From contig NZ_AP022842.1 of NCBI RefSeq assembly GCF_011398925.1, forward strand, positions 1,414,001-1,478,000: a stretch of 64,000 nucleotides of DNA. The letters run 5' to 3'. The translations under genes were made by a program, and so were the position numbers. Shown one piece after another: positions 7,749 through 16,688 of this stretch. The notes beneath the pieces are model-generated. The model did no database searches. It was not told the origin of the DNA and was given only the letters and a program-made list of their open reading frames with translations. Position 1 is the stretch's first letter; each line of letters starts with the position of its first letter. This DNA is from Bacillus sp. KH172YL63. GTDB taxonomy: Bacteria; Bacillota; Bacilli; Bacillales; Bacillaceae_B.

Positions 7749-9155
7749 ATGAAACGTTTTTTATTTACTTTCATGTTAGGTATGGTCCTCGTCAGTGCGA
7801 GCATCCTTATCTTTCAATGGATGGGATTCTCAACAGAAAGCGCGGTGGATAAAGGTACGGTAGCGGTGGATCAATCGTATTCGATCATCCATAAGGCGGA
7901 TACTTTCCAAATAAGCCAGACTCTCCGTTTTTCATCAGCGGTTCCTGATAGGATGACGATCACCTGGCCGGTCGGGGCAGAAGGTTATTCGTGCATCAAT
8001 CAATCTGAGGATAATTGTCTTACAAAAGAGAACGGTGAATTTCTTATAACAAATATCAGCGGGGCCGAGGAGACTGTCACCCTTACGTATTCTTTAAAAG
8101 TGCCTGTAGAAAATGGACGTCTGCTCTTAACGGATTGGTTTCCTGTTCTTTCTTCACTTATTACCGAAAAAACCGATATTCAGATCATAGAAAAAAATGT
8201 AAGAGAGGGGAGATGGGTTGCAGGCTACCCTTCTTTCCATCATAAAAAGCTCGATTACATCGATTACTATTTCTTTGATGGTGAGGGGGGGCCGTCAGAC
8301 CTGATTTGGCTGACTGGTGAATGGGAAGAACATGAAACGGAAGCGGGCAGGATTTTATTTCCTCATTCAGATACAGCAGACCTTGAGGGACTGGAAGCAT
8401 TGAAGTCCAGCGGTGGATATGTGACCGTTGTGCGTTCGAATGAACTCACTCCCCATTCTTCTCCCCACCTGATCATTGTGAAAAATATGGACGAAACGGC
8501 CATTGCTGATGTGAAGGAAAGCCTGATCTATCAATCCTATACCTCGAAGGATGAAGAGGGGTGGATGAAGGAATTCATCGCCGGTCTTCTATTGAACAGG
8601 CCACCTGCAACCGGAAAAGCTTCCTGGGCATACAAGGAGATTCGGGAAGCATTGACACCTTCCCAAATGGATGTATTTCGAAGGGAAGTCGAGAGACAAA
8701 AAGTACGCACGGTGGATGGGGTCAAACTCGATGAATGGGTAGAGGATGTCACCGGTTTTCACAGTTCGTTTTTCCGTGAAGGGCTGAATAGTGGTGGTCC
8801 GTTAACTCTCGCTGCTGATAAGTCCATCATTGTCAGTGACAGACCGGTTGAGCTATCCTATATTCTCTATAAGCAAAAGAAGTTCATTCAATTTCCACAA
8901 GCTTTGAAAGCCTTGGGTATGGACTATGAGGAGCTGGAGACGGGGGTTTACTTCATGTCAATGGATGGAAACACGTTCAGGTTCTATGTGGATGAAGACT
9001 ATTTTATCTATAATGAAGAAAATTACGGCTTATTAGTAAAACCGGTACAGAAAATTGGGGATGCAATTTATATGGACGTTCACTGGTTTGAGAAACTATT
9101 TAAGGTTAAAGTCATCGAGAAGGAGAAATCCATCGAGGTAACACGACAAACATAA
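7749..9155 (+). CDS. Membrane-anchored extracytoplasmic protein with a C-terminal stalk-like domain
   Basis: A 468-aa protein starting MKRFLFTFMLGM. An N-terminal hydrophobic segment (about residues 3-22) should act as an uncleaved anchor or signal. A large extracytoplasmic region follows. The C-terminal 115 residues end in IYMDVHWFEKLFKVKVIEKEKSIEV, matching the pattern of copper-amine-oxidase N-terminal-like 'stalk' domains found in cell-surface proteins. Two cysteines (CINQSEDNC) are close enough for a disulfide. The ATG at 7749, not the in-frame one at 7734, has AAGGGG at correct distance. The role is unknown. Confidence 0.78.
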   Translation: MKRFLFTFMLGMVLVSASILIFQWMGFSTESAVDKGTVAVDQSYSIIHKADTFQISQTLRFSSAVPDRMTITWPVGAEGYSCINQSEDNCLTKENGEFLITNISGAEETVTLTYSLKVPVENGRLLLTDWFPVLSSLITEKTDIQIIEKNVREGRWVAGYPSFHHKKLDYIDYYFFDGEGGPSDLIWLTGEWEEHETEAGRILFPHSDTADLEGLEALKSSGGYVTVVRSNELTPHSSPHLIIVKNMDETAIADVKESLIYQSYTSKDEEGWMKEFIAGLLLNRPPATGKASWAYKEIREALTPSQMDVFRREVERQKVRTVDGVKLDEWVEDVTGFHSSFFREGLNSGGPLTLAADKSIIVSDRPVELSYILYKQKKFIQFPQALKALGMDYEELETGVYFMSMDGNTFRFYVDEDYFIYNEENYGLLVKPVQKIGDAIYMDVHWFEKLFKVKVIEKEKSIEVTRQT

Positions 9156-9334
9156 AAAGCCCTGCAGAACATTCTGCAGGGTCCTTCTATATCCATTTCT
9201 GGAAAGAAGGCAAAGGGAGAGGAGAAACCGGAGGAAGAACTTATGGGGAATCGTAAGTCTTCTCCGCGGTTGGCAACAACATCAGTTAGGATGCTGTTAT
9301 GCATAGTATCACCTATCGTCCCGAAATTATACAT
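9080..9334 (-). CDS. Possible small ORF of 84 aa, uncertain
   Basis: The ATG at 9334 is preceded on the minus strand by a GGTGGAG ribosome site at ideal spacing. The first 45 residues look protein-like (MYNFGTIGDTMHNSILTDVV, then RGEDLRFPISSSSGF). The ORF then reads through the terminator hairpin at 9160-9181 and overlaps the end of the plus-strand gene, so the C-terminal third is doubtful. It could be a genuine small gene, possibly with a different end, or a chance ORF with a good ribosome site. No family is recognised. Confidence 0.3.
   Translation of the reverse strand: MYNFGTIGDTMHNSILTDVVANRGEDLRFPISSSSGFSSPFAFFPEMDIEGPCRMFCRAFYVCRVTSMDFSFSMTLTLNSFSNQ
9160..9190 (+). terminator. Terminator after the stalk-domain protein gene
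   Basis: CCCTGCAGA pairs with TCTGCAGGG (9160-9181). The T-tract on the plus strand is weak (TCCTTCTAT); the minus strand has a better T-run. Confidence 0.65.
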
Positions 9335-9417
9335 GTCTCCACCTTTTTTCGAATGTGGCGATATGTGACAAGATATGTTAGGATAGTGAAGAAAAAATAC
9401 ATATATGGTGGATGATT

Positions 9418-9975
9418 ATGAGAGTAATATCAGGTACATTGAAGGGCAGGCCGCTGAAGGCCGTCCCAGGTAGTGGTACAAGACCCACGACCGATAAAGT
9501 AAAAGAATCGATATTTAATATGTTAGGACCCTATTTTGACGGGGGATCTGGCCTTGACTTGTTTGCCGGAAGCGGAGGACTTGGGATTGAAGCCCTCAGC
9601 AGGGGTCTGGATTCAGTGATATTCGTGGACCGTGATGCTAAGGCATTTCAGACCATCAAGTCCAATCTTGAAGACTGTCAATTATCGGAGCAGAGTGAAG
9701 TGTATCGCAATGAAGCGACAAGGGCCTTAAAGGCGATCGTCAAACGAGGGATTGCATTTGATTACATCTTCCTCGATCCGCCTTACAAACAGCAAAAGCT
9801 TCAACAACTTCTCGCATACATCGATGAACACAACCTTTTAAATGAAAGCGGTTTCGTTATGTGTGAACATGGATCGGAAATCGCACTGCCCGAACGCTGT
9901 GGAAGTTTAAAGAAGGTAAGAGAAGAAACCTATGGAATCATCAGGATATCGATTTTTTCCAAAGTGGATGATTGA
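9418..9975 (+). CDS. rsmD: 16S rRNA (guanine966-N2)-methyltransferase RsmD
   Basis: A 185-aa Rossmann-fold methyltransferase, YlbH in B. subtilis. It adds a methyl group from S-adenosylmethionine to N2 of G966 of 16S rRNA during 30S assembly. Motifs seen are RPTTDKVKESIFN near the N-terminus, the SAM-binding loop DLFAGSGGLGIEAL (about residues 46-59), the acidic end of strand 2 (FVDRD) and the catalytic DPPY (about residue 120). The ATG at 9418, six bases after an earlier in-frame ATG, suits the GGTGG site. coaD follows after 21 nt, forming the usual rsmD-coaD pair. Confidence 0.95.
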   Translation: MRVISGTLKGRPLKAVPGSGTRPTTDKVKESIFNMLGPYFDGGSGLDLFAGSGGLGIEALSRGLDSVIFVDRDAKAFQTIKSNLEDCQLSEQSEVYRNEATRALKAIVKRGIAFDYIFLDPPYKQQKLQQLLAYIDEHNLLNESGFVMCEHGSEIALPERCGSLKKVREETYGIIRISIFSKVDD

Positions 9976-10497
<522 letters not shown>

Positions 10498-10499
10498 GA

Positions 10500-10543
10500 A
10501 AAGGGTGCTTCCATCAACAATACAGATGGAATCACCCTTTTTT
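10500..10543. terminator. Bidirectional terminator, coaD and ylbJ
   Basis: AAGGGTGCTTCCATC (10501-10515) pairs with GATGGAATCACCCTT (10525-10539), with A-rich and T-rich flanks. It ends coaD; the ylbJ stop codon lies at its edge. Confidence 0.85.
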
Positions 10544-11762
10544 AATTTTTCAACTGTCTATATGAGTAAAGACCAATGTACAGCATCAAGCTGAAGATGG
10601 TGACGATAGGACCGAATGTCTTGAACCAATACAGCGTATCGTTCCAAAAGGGTGCGCTGTCCATAACGAATACCGGGACCGCATTGGAAAGTTCTTCATC
10701 AGAGAATCTGATGTAAACAGGCTTCCAAATCAGGAGTGTCACGACCGAGGCGGCAATACCATGAACGAAACGTGCATAGAAAAAAGGTTTGAAACGTATA
10801 TCTGTCTCGGCAAGGATACTGGCCACTTGGGCCTGCACGCTGAATCCGCTGAATCCAAGTATAAAGCTTGTGATGATCGCCTGATGAAGGAGGGTGGCTT
10901 CTGTCACCCCGCTGGTGAGCTTAGAGCCCAATGTGATTTCAAATAACCCTGAGATGAGAGGGATCCTCAGCTGTTCCGGTAATTGCAACAATGAAAAGAA
11001 TGCAGTCAGTCCGTCTGCAAAGAACGTCGTAATGTTTAATAGATAAAGCATTTTATTGATGACTGAAAACAGGATGATGAAACCGCCGATCATCAATAAC
11101 GTTTGGATGGAAGAAGTCACTGCGTCTCCCAACAGCTTTCCGATGGGGCGGGAATCCTTTTCTCTCGTACGAAGAAGGGCAGCGAAGGCTTCGAAAAGGA
11201 TGAACCTTTGCCCCTTTGAAACTCTTTCAGGCTCAGGGAGCGGATCATTTCTTCCATAGAATCTCATCGTGATCCCTACAAGGAAATTCCCTGCATAATG
11301 GGCGATGGCAAGCACGATGCCAAGGGTCGCATTTTGAAAGAATCCGACCGATACGGCTCCGAATATAAACAGCGGGTTGGAAGAGTTGGTGAAAGAAACA
11401 AGACGCTCGGCCTCAAGCTTCGAGATTTGTCCTTCCTGACGGAGCCTTGCCGTCAGCTTTGCCCCTGCAGGAAACCCTGAAGCCATTCCCATTGCCCAAA
11501 CGAACCCGCCGACTCCCGGCACCTTGAATAAAGGTCTCATCAGAGGCTCAAGCATAACACCGATAAACCGGACGACCCCGAAACCGATCAAAAGCTCCGA
11601 CACGATAAAAAATGGAAGCAAAGAAGGAAAAACAATTTCCCACCACATATCCAGACCCCTGATGGATGCTTCCAAAGATTCCCCCGGCATCATGATGAGT
11701 GATGCAGCAAATGCGGTGACACAAAATGATAATGCCAAGGTTTTCAGCTTCGATTTAAACAA
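10542..11762 (-). CDS. ylbJ: Sporulation integral membrane protein YlbJ
   Basis: A 406-aa polytopic membrane protein of the SpoIIIAE/YlbJ-YjiH nucleoside-recognition (gate) type. B. subtilis ylbJ is a sigma-E gene needed for efficient sporulation and spore-coat-related heat resistance. Two gate-like repeats are visible: the first around MGMASGFPAGAKLTARL with SFTNSSNPLF, the second around GLFEITLGSKLTSGV with SFILGFSGFSVQAQVASIL. The start is TTG 11762, served by GGAGGAGG 8 nt upstream on the minus strand. It is a single gene, convergent with coaD and divergent from ylbK. The transported molecule, if any, is unknown. Confidence 0.92.
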   Translation of the reverse strand: MFKSKLKTLALSFCVTAFAASLIMMPGESLEASIRGLDMWWEIVFPSLLPFFIVSELLIGFGVVRFIGVMLEPLMRPLFKVPGVGGFVWAMGMASGFPAGAKLTARLRQEGQISKLEAERLVSFTNSSNPLFIFGAVSVGFFQNATLGIVLAIAHYAGNFLVGITMRFYGRNDPLPEPERVSKGQRFILFEAFAALLRTREKDSRPIGKLLGDAVTSSIQTLLMIGGFIILFSVINKMLYLLNITTFFADGLTAFFSLLQLPEQLRIPLISGLFEITLGSKLTSGVTEATLLHQAIITSFILGFSGFSVQAQVASILAETDIRFKPFFYARFVHGIAASVVTLLIWKPVYIRFSDEELSNAVPVFVMDSAPFWNDTLYWFKTFGPIVTIFSLMLYIGLYSYRQLKN

Positions 11763-11858
11763 CCGTACTTCCTCCTCCGATGAATAAGGCTTCTTCTATC
11801 TCAATCCCTTGTGAAAAGGGGAAAGAATGGTAAAATGAGAGTACATTCAACTTGTCCT

Positions 11859-11884
11859 CATATTATTCAATATACTCATACAAT
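11859..11884 (+). promoter_or_regulatory. Candidate sigma-E promoter ahead of ylbK
   Basis: The -10 region CATACAAT (11877-11884) matches the sigma-E consensus exactly, and CATATT (11859-11864) resembles its -35 element. The 12-bp spacer is about two bases shorter than usual, which lowers confidence. Confidence 0.35.
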
Positions 11885-11939
11885 AAGGAAATAGACCATA
11901 TGATGAATAAACCGTTCACTCGGGAAAAGGGGGAAGGGC

Positions 11940-12719
11940 ATGGACAGACCTAAAATCGGTTTAGCCCTCGGATCGGGCGGCGCCAGGGGGTTCGCGCATT
12001 TAGGTGTACTGAAGGCATTTGTCGACGCCGGCATCCCGATCGATATGATTGCCGGCAGCAGCATGGGCGCACTGGTCGGCTGCTTTTATGGAGTCGGGCA
12101 TAAAATGGAGGACTTATATAAGCTGTCCACCACTTTCAGGAGGAAGTATTACTTAGACTTCACCGTCCCTAAAATGGGCTTCATTTCCGGAAAAAGAATA
12201 AAAGAATTCATTCAGCTATTCACCCATAATAAAAATATTGAAGATCTGAATATCCCTGTAAGCGTCGTGGCGACTGATATCACCAACGGAGAGAAAGTGG
12301 TGTTTACTTCAGGGCCGATTTCAAGTGCTGTTAGGGCGAGCATTGCGATACCTGGCATATTTGTCCCGGAACGGATCAATGGCCGTCTATTGGTCGACGG
12401 GGGAGTCATCGACCGGGTACCGGTCTCGGTTGTAAAAGAGATGGGAGCGGATATCGTGATAGGTGTGGATGTTTCCCATGTGAAGCGGAATGCCGAGATT
12501 ACCACCATTTATGATGTGATTATGCAGAGCATTGATATTTTGCAGCTCGAAATCGTCGCTCACCGTGAATTTGCGTCAGATTTCATGATCAGGCCCCATG
12601 TGGAAATGTACAGTACGAGGGCTTTCAAAAATATTGAAGAAATCATCGACATGGGTGAAGAAGAGGCAAAGAGGGTTATTCCTTCAATTCAGGAAGCGTT
12701 GGACAATTGGAAGGAGTAA
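11940..12719 (+). CDS. ylbK: Patatin-like phospholipase family protein YlbK
   Basis: A 259-aa patatin-family serine hydrolase of the RssA/NTE branch. The oxyanion loop GSGGARG (residues 11-17), the nucleophile elbow GSSMG with Ser41, and the catalytic Asp of the DGG motif in the LLVDGGVIDRVP segment are all present, so the Ser-Asp dyad is complete. It is predicted to hydrolyse lipid esters at the cytoplasmic face of the membrane; the natural substrate is not established. The ribosome site GGAAGGG precedes the ATG. ylbL starts 4 nt after its stop, so the two form an operon. Confidence 0.92.
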   Translation: MDRPKIGLALGSGGARGFAHLGVLKAFVDAGIPIDMIAGSSMGALVGCFYGVGHKMEDLYKLSTTFRRKYYLDFTVPKMGFISGKRIKEFIQLFTHNKNIEDLNIPVSVVATDITNGEKVVFTSGPISSAVRASIAIPGIFVPERINGRLLVDGGVIDRVPVSVVKEMGADIVIGVDVSHVKRNAEITTIYDVIMQSIDILQLEIVAHREFASDFMIRPHVEMYSTRAFKNIEEIIDMGEEEAKRVIPSIQEALDNWKE

Positions 12720-12723
12720 ACAA

Positions 12724-13764
12724 ATGAAAACCAGAACCTTAATCAGAACCATTGTCATCATGACGCTAATCATGGTGGCGACTTCTTTTTATTATCTACC
12801 TTTTTATGTAACAAAACCTGGAGGGGCTCATGAACTGGATCCGATCGTCCATGTTGAAAATGGATTTGAAGACGACGGGGAATTGATGCTGACAACCGTG
12901 AGGATGGGTAGGGCCAATATTTATGCCTATCTGATGGCAAGCATAAGGAAATATGAATATATCTACCCCGTGGACGAAATCAGAAGTCCTCATGAAAGTG
13001 ATGAAGAGTATAATCTCCGTCAGTTGCACCTCATGGCCGACTCTCAGAGCCATGCGATTGAAGTGGCTTATAAAAAGGCTGGGAAACCATATCAGTATCA
13101 TTATAAAGGGATCTATGTCCTCAATATCTATCCTTCCATGCCTGCTGAAAAAATACTGAAGCCAGGTGACCGCATCACTGCCATCGACGGACAACCCTTT
13201 CAGTCATCAGAGGAATTCATTGCATATGTAGGCGGGAAAAAAGAGGGGGAAAAGGTCAACATCACCTTTGTGAGGAACGACGAAGAAATGAAAGAAGAGA
13301 TTCCCCTGCAGGCATTTCCCGATATGCCGGATAAGATTGGGCTGGGCATCACATTAAGCGATGATAAAGAAATCTCAACCAACCCGCCTGTGGCGCTCGA
13401 TACGGAAGAAATCGGAGGTCCTTCTGCAGGCTTGATGTTCAGCCTGGAAATCTATGACCAGTTAACTGAGGGTGACCTTGCAAAAGGGCACCGGATTGCC
13501 GGGACCGGGACAATCTCGGAAGACGGACAGGTTGGCCGGATTGGAGGCATCGAGCAGAAGATCATTGCAGCGGATAAAGCAGGTGCTGAGTATTTCTTGG
13601 CACCGGATGAAGTCATCACGAAGGAAATGAAAGAAAAATATCCTGACTTGGAATCGAATTATGCGGCAGCAAAAAGAACTGCAGCAGATATCGATACAGA
13701 TATGAAAGTGATTCCTGTGCAGACATTCGAAGAAGCGCTATCCTTCCTTGAATCCTTAAAATAA
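12724..13764 (+). CDS. ylbL: SepM-type membrane PDZ/Lon-like serine protease YlbL
   Basis: A 346-aa protein with an N-terminal membrane anchor (about residues 6-27), a PDZ domain (about 120-190, GIYVLNIYPSMPAEKILKPGD) and a Lon-type S16 protease domain. The catalytic Ser lies in GGPSAG and the partner Lys in GGIEQKIIAA, the Ser-Lys dyad arrangement of Lon. It should cleave proteins outside the membrane; B. subtilis YlbL has been linked to turnover of a cell-division inhibitor. The ATG 12724 is chosen because GGAG sits directly upstream and it follows ylbK by 4 nt; a longer frame opening at 12598 lies inside ylbK. It ends at a strong terminator. Confidence 0.93.
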   Translation: MKTRTLIRTIVIMTLIMVATSFYYLPFYVTKPGGAHELDPIVHVENGFEDDGELMLTTVRMGRANIYAYLMASIRKYEYIYPVDEIRSPHESDEEYNLRQLHLMADSQSHAIEVAYKKAGKPYQYHYKGIYVLNIYPSMPAEKILKPGDRITAIDGQPFQSSEEFIAYVGGKKEGEKVNITFVRNDEEMKEEIPLQAFPDMPDKIGLGITLSDDKEISTNPPVALDTEEIGGPSAGLMFSLEIYDQLTEGDLAKGHRIAGTGTISEDGQVGRIGGIEQKIIAADKAGAEYFLAPDEVITKEMKEKYPDLESNYAAAKRTAADIDTDMKVIPVQTFEEALSFLESLK

Positions 13765-13768
13765 AAGC

Positions 13769-13805
13769 AAAGAGACTGCCCGAACTATCGGGCAGTCTCT
13801 TTTTC
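13769..13805. terminator. Bidirectional terminator, ylbL and ylbM
   Basis: A perfect 15-bp stem (13769-13783 with 13789-13803) with flanking A and T runs lies between convergent genes. Confidence 0.9.
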
Positions 13806-13808
13806 TGT

Positions 13809-15020
13809 TTACACAATCACGGGAGGATGGGCCCATTCCTGATGCAGCAGTTTCTTCCGTGCATGCACATCCTTCAAGCCCAAAGCATAGATTTCTGCAC
13901 CTCTGACATCCAACTTGATGTCCTCTTGATCGGCACCGGACAGCTTGCTGATCATTGGGAGTGGAAGATGTTTTTTCTGATGACCGAGGTATTCCCTGCC
14001 GGCACTATTCATGCCGAGGAGGCGGATATAGCGGGGGGCGTCATGCCTTGAGCGCATTTCATCCTTTTTGGTATTGGTCAATACATGCAGTAGCATCCGC
14101 TGAAGTCGGGTCCATGTATAACGCTTCGTTTTTAATTTCATCATGAAATCTTCGAAGGAGACAGAAGTCTTCGCACACTGTTTCATCCGGTTTTCGATGC
14201 CCTCTTCTATTTCATATATCTCTTTTAATTCTTCTGTGGGTGAAGTAAGCAGTTTGAATTGTAAAAGATCCCAGTAATTTTCCCAACGATGATAACCTCC
14301 GAATTCCGCTGAATATTTTTTCATCTCATCGATCGATGTCATCGGGAGGTAGGGGGTGACCTCCTCATCGGAACCGGCGCCGAAAATGCTTTTTCGTATG
14401 CTCGTTGCACTTGCGATGGAGGAAGAGGAAAAGTGTTGATCATGATATCCGGCAGCTTCCCTGGTAATGGTGAACGCCTTCATTGATGATGCAATCTCAT
14501 TTCTTGCTTCCATGTAATGAAATCCTAAAATGTTGTTTGGCTTGCTTAAATCAATGATGGAATCGTTCTTCCCCAACATGTTGAAAGCGGAGGAGAGGGC
14601 GGAGGGATAGCTCATCCCATCCTGGATATACTCTTTAATGAAGGCATTGTAGGAGGTTTTGTTTCTATCAATAAAACTTACTGTCTCTTCAAATGCTTCA
14701 ATATCTCCATCTTCACTGCCAAAGCAAAAGCTCTCACATCCCATGCTGTGGAGGAGCGAAATCGCCCCTCTTGAAAAGATCTCTGCATGTTGGGTCGCAA
14801 AGCTGTACGGAAGTTCGATGACAATGTCTACACCAGCAGCGAGCGCCATCTTCGTACGTGCCCATTTAGAGACAAGTGCAGGTTCGCCGCGCTGCAGAAA
14901 GTGGCCGCTCATCACTGCGACAACAATATCGGCCCCGGTTGCTTTCTTTGTTTCCTTCAGGTGAAATAAATGTCCATTATGGAAGGGATTATATTCTACC
15001 ACTACTCCTGTAGCCAACAT
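13809..15020 (-). CDS. tmcAL: tRNA(Met) cytidine acetate ligase TmcAL (YlbM)
   Basis: A 403-aa nucleotidyltransferase-like enzyme. TmcAL activates acetate with ATP and transfers it to the wobble cytidine of elongator tRNA(Met), forming ac4C34. The N-terminal VVEYNPFHNGHLFHL carries the HxGH-type adenylate motif, followed by MSGHFLQRGEPALV and the IELPYSFATQHAEIFSRGA motif. A C-terminal helical domain follows, with the TRLQRMLLHVL and GMNSAGREYL segments. The length fits the family. It is transcribed alone, divergent from ylbN and convergent with ylbL, the same arrangement as in B. subtilis. Confidence 0.95.
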   Translation of the reverse strand: MLATGVVVEYNPFHNGHLFHLKETKKATGADIVVAVMSGHFLQRGEPALVSKWARTKMALAAGVDIVIELPYSFATQHAEIFSRGAISLLHSMGCESFCFGSEDGDIEAFEETVSFIDRNKTSYNAFIKEYIQDGMSYPSALSSAFNMLGKNDSIIDLSKPNNILGFHYMEARNEIASSMKAFTITREAAGYHDQHFSSSSIASATSIRKSIFGAGSDEEVTPYLPMTSIDEMKKYSAEFGGYHRWENYWDLLQFKLLTSPTEELKEIYEIEEGIENRMKQCAKTSVSFEDFMMKLKTKRYTWTRLQRMLLHVLTNTKKDEMRSRHDAPRYIRLLGMNSAGREYLGHQKKHLPLPMISKLSGADQEDIKLDVRGAEIYALGLKDVHARKKLLHQEWAHPPVIV

Positions 15021-15203
15021 CTATGTCCCACAACCTTTCTACGTTCTATCTATGTACATATCTTCATTATTATATAAGGGAATGTCCACAAATCTCTCAT
15101 ATTTCAAAAGAATCTCAATGAAATGGAGAAAAGATTTGAAAGAGCATCTATTTAAACGTTATAATGACATCACTATAGTTGTAAAGAGTGTAAAGAAAAA
15201 ATA

Positions 15204-15232
15204 TTGACAAACGGTATTATGAAAGCTATAAT
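15204..15232 (+). promoter_or_regulatory. Consensus sigma-A promoter of ylbN-rpmF
   Basis: TTGACA (15204-15209), a 17-bp spacer, then TATAAT (15227-15232): a perfect match in both boxes, located 28 nt before the ylbN start. Confidence 0.93.
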
Positions 15233-15259
15233 TACCTTTGTTGCCTTGAGGTGATTACA

Positions 15260-15802
15260 TTGAAATGGTCAATAATACAATTGCAAAAATTTCGAGACAA
15301 GGGACTTTCAATTGACGAATCAATCAATTTGGATGAATTGAAAGAAATCGATCCCCAGATTATAGACGTTTCGCCTATACGAGTGACTGGAAAAGCAGAT
15401 ATCGGTTCCAACCGGGTCACTTTCCATCTTCATATTGAAGGGAAACTCGTGTTACCTTGCTCAAGAACCCTTGTGGATGTCGATTTACCTGTTGACATCA
15501 ATACGATTGAGACATATCTTCTAAATGAAGCTGATTATGATCAGTATGAAGAAGAGGAAGTACATCGTATACAAGGTGATGTTATTGATTTAAAACCTGC
15601 TATCAGAGAATTACTGTTACTTGAGATTCCGATGCAAGTAATCAGTGATGAAGCGAGAGAACATGATGAATTGCCTTCTGGAAAGAATTGGGAAGTTATG
15701 ACGGAAGAGCAGGCATATCGTGTCGAAGAAGAGGAAGAGAAGAAAGTAGATCCTCGTCTCGCTGATTTAGCAAAGCTTCTTGATCAAAACAAGAACTCTT
15801 AA
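15260..15802 (+). CDS. ylbN: DUF177 (YceD) family protein YlbN
   Basis: A 180-aa acidic protein of the YceD/DUF177 family, which across bacteria sits directly upstream of rpmF and has been tied to rRNA accumulation and 50S biogenesis. Family marks are the N-terminal KWSIIQLQKFRDKGLSIDE and the LPCSRTLVDVDLP segment, which has one Cys in the core. The C-terminus is very acidic, with an EEEEEKK run before the conserved DPRLADLAKLL. The start is TTG 15260 with GAGGTG 6 nt upstream; an earlier GTG overlaps that ribosome site. It is the first gene of the ylbN-rpmF operon under a consensus promoter. Confidence 0.92.
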   Translation: MKWSIIQLQKFRDKGLSIDESINLDELKEIDPQIIDVSPIRVTGKADIGSNRVTFHLHIEGKLVLPCSRTLVDVDLPVDINTIETYLLNEADYDQYEEEEVHRIQGDVIDLKPAIRELLLLEIPMQVISDEAREHDELPSGKNWEVMTEEQAYRVEEEEEKKVDPRLADLAKLLDQNKNS

Positions 15803-15866
15803 AAGCGAAGTACCAGTTCGACTGGCTTCATAATAAGAATGAATCTCTTTTAAGGAGGTGGGAAGA

Positions 15867-16040
15867 ATGGCAGTACCTTTTAGAAGAACTTCTAAAACAG
15901 CAAAAAGACAACGCCGTACACACTTCAAACTAAGTGTACCTGGTATGGTAGCATGCCCAAACTGTGGTGAAATGAAACTAGCACACCGTGTTTGTAAAGA
16001 GTGCGGAACGTATAAAGGAAAAGAAGTTGTAAACAAATAA
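15867..16040 (+). CDS. rpmF: Large-subunit ribosomal protein bL32
   Basis: A 57-aa basic ribosomal protein starting [17 protein letters not shown], the invariant bL32 opening. Two CxxC pairs (CPNC and CKEC, about residues 30-46) form the zinc-binding ribbon of the C+ type. The ATG at 15867 follows a full AAGGAGGTG ribosome site; an in-frame ATG nine bases upstream overlaps it and is not used. It is co-transcribed with ylbN over a 64-nt gap and ends at a strong terminator. Confidence 0.98.
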   Translation: MAVPFRRTSKTAKRQRRTHFKLSVPGMVACPNCGEMKLAHRVCKECGTYKGKEVVNK

Positions 16041-16053
16041 TCGTTTACTTCGA

Positions 16054-16093
16054 AAAAAAGCGTGAAGAGGCCATGGCTCTTCACGCTTTTTTT
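16054..16093 (+). terminator. Terminator of rpmF
   Basis: AAAAGCGTGAAGAG pairs with CTCTTCACGCTTTT across a short GGCCATGG-type loop, followed by a T-run. Confidence 0.92.
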
Positions 16094-16266
16094 ATATGGC
16101 TCTTTTCGCATAGATTGTTGCTATTATTAAACGTTAATTTGAGACTGTGGAATGAAAAATTCCCATAGCAATGATCAAGGGTAATGTACTTGAATGATGT
16201 TGATAAATACTATTCAGGAGATGAATAAGCAGTTAATTCAGTGAATTTATGGTTTTTACCTTCGAT

Positions 16267-16518
16267 GGTTGATTCTCGCTGCAGATGCTCGACTCCTGCG
16301 GGAACTGATGGACAGTCCGAAAAGCGGAGGCGGCTCGTTCAGCCCCGACAAGCATAAGATGAATGGGCCGTGAAGGCGGTCTTTGCCTTCATGGACCATT
16401 TAGCTTATGACCTCGAGGGGCTAGCCGCCGCAGCTGGACAGGTGAGACCCCGCAGGGCAAAGCCCGAGGAGCTCTCGCCAGCCCTGCGGAAAGCGAGCAT
16501 CTGGAGCGGAAATCAACC
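16267..16518. repeat. Inverted-repeat element (252 bp) carrying a nested second repeat
   Basis: The element opens with GGTTGATT at 16267 and closes with AATCAACC at 16518. The outer about 35 bp on each side are imperfect inverted copies sharing CAGATGCTCG and CGCT, as in a MITE-like or palindromic repeat. GC-rich inner arms (around 16445-16485) add further pairing. It has no coding potential. A copy of the 120-bp structured element lies inside it at 16320-16440. The end motifs resemble, from memory, a widespread Bacillaceae intergenic repeat. Confidence 0.75.
16320..16440 (+). repeat. Structured 120-bp element, copy D
   Basis: Opens AAAAGCGGAG and closes GCAGCTGGACA. Helices: P1 GGCGGCT (16329-16335) with AGCCGCC (16423-16429); P2 AGCCCC (16341-16346) with GGGGCT (16417-16422); P3 including CATAAG with CTTATG and AATGG with CCATT (16396-16400); P4 TGAAGGC with GCCTTCA. 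The GACAAG and GACCTCGA internal-loop sequences match the other copies. It lies between the rpmF terminator and the enoyl-CoA hydratase gene. Confidence 0.8.
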
Positions 16519-16688
16519 GCTTCTGACTTGTCTAAAAGCCACAATGTTTACGAAAACAGCCTTTTATATATATCGGCTGCTTGTACAAAATGGTGCCCAA
16601 AGCCTCTTTCGTACCGAAACTTCTTTTCATGCATAATGAAAAGGCATACACTGGAACTAGGATGTTTATGGAAGGGGTATTAGAGAGT

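Noticed and set aside
16370..16636. 88-aa plus-strand frame
   Set aside because: It is entirely produced by the composite repeat sequence at 16267-16518 and its flank.
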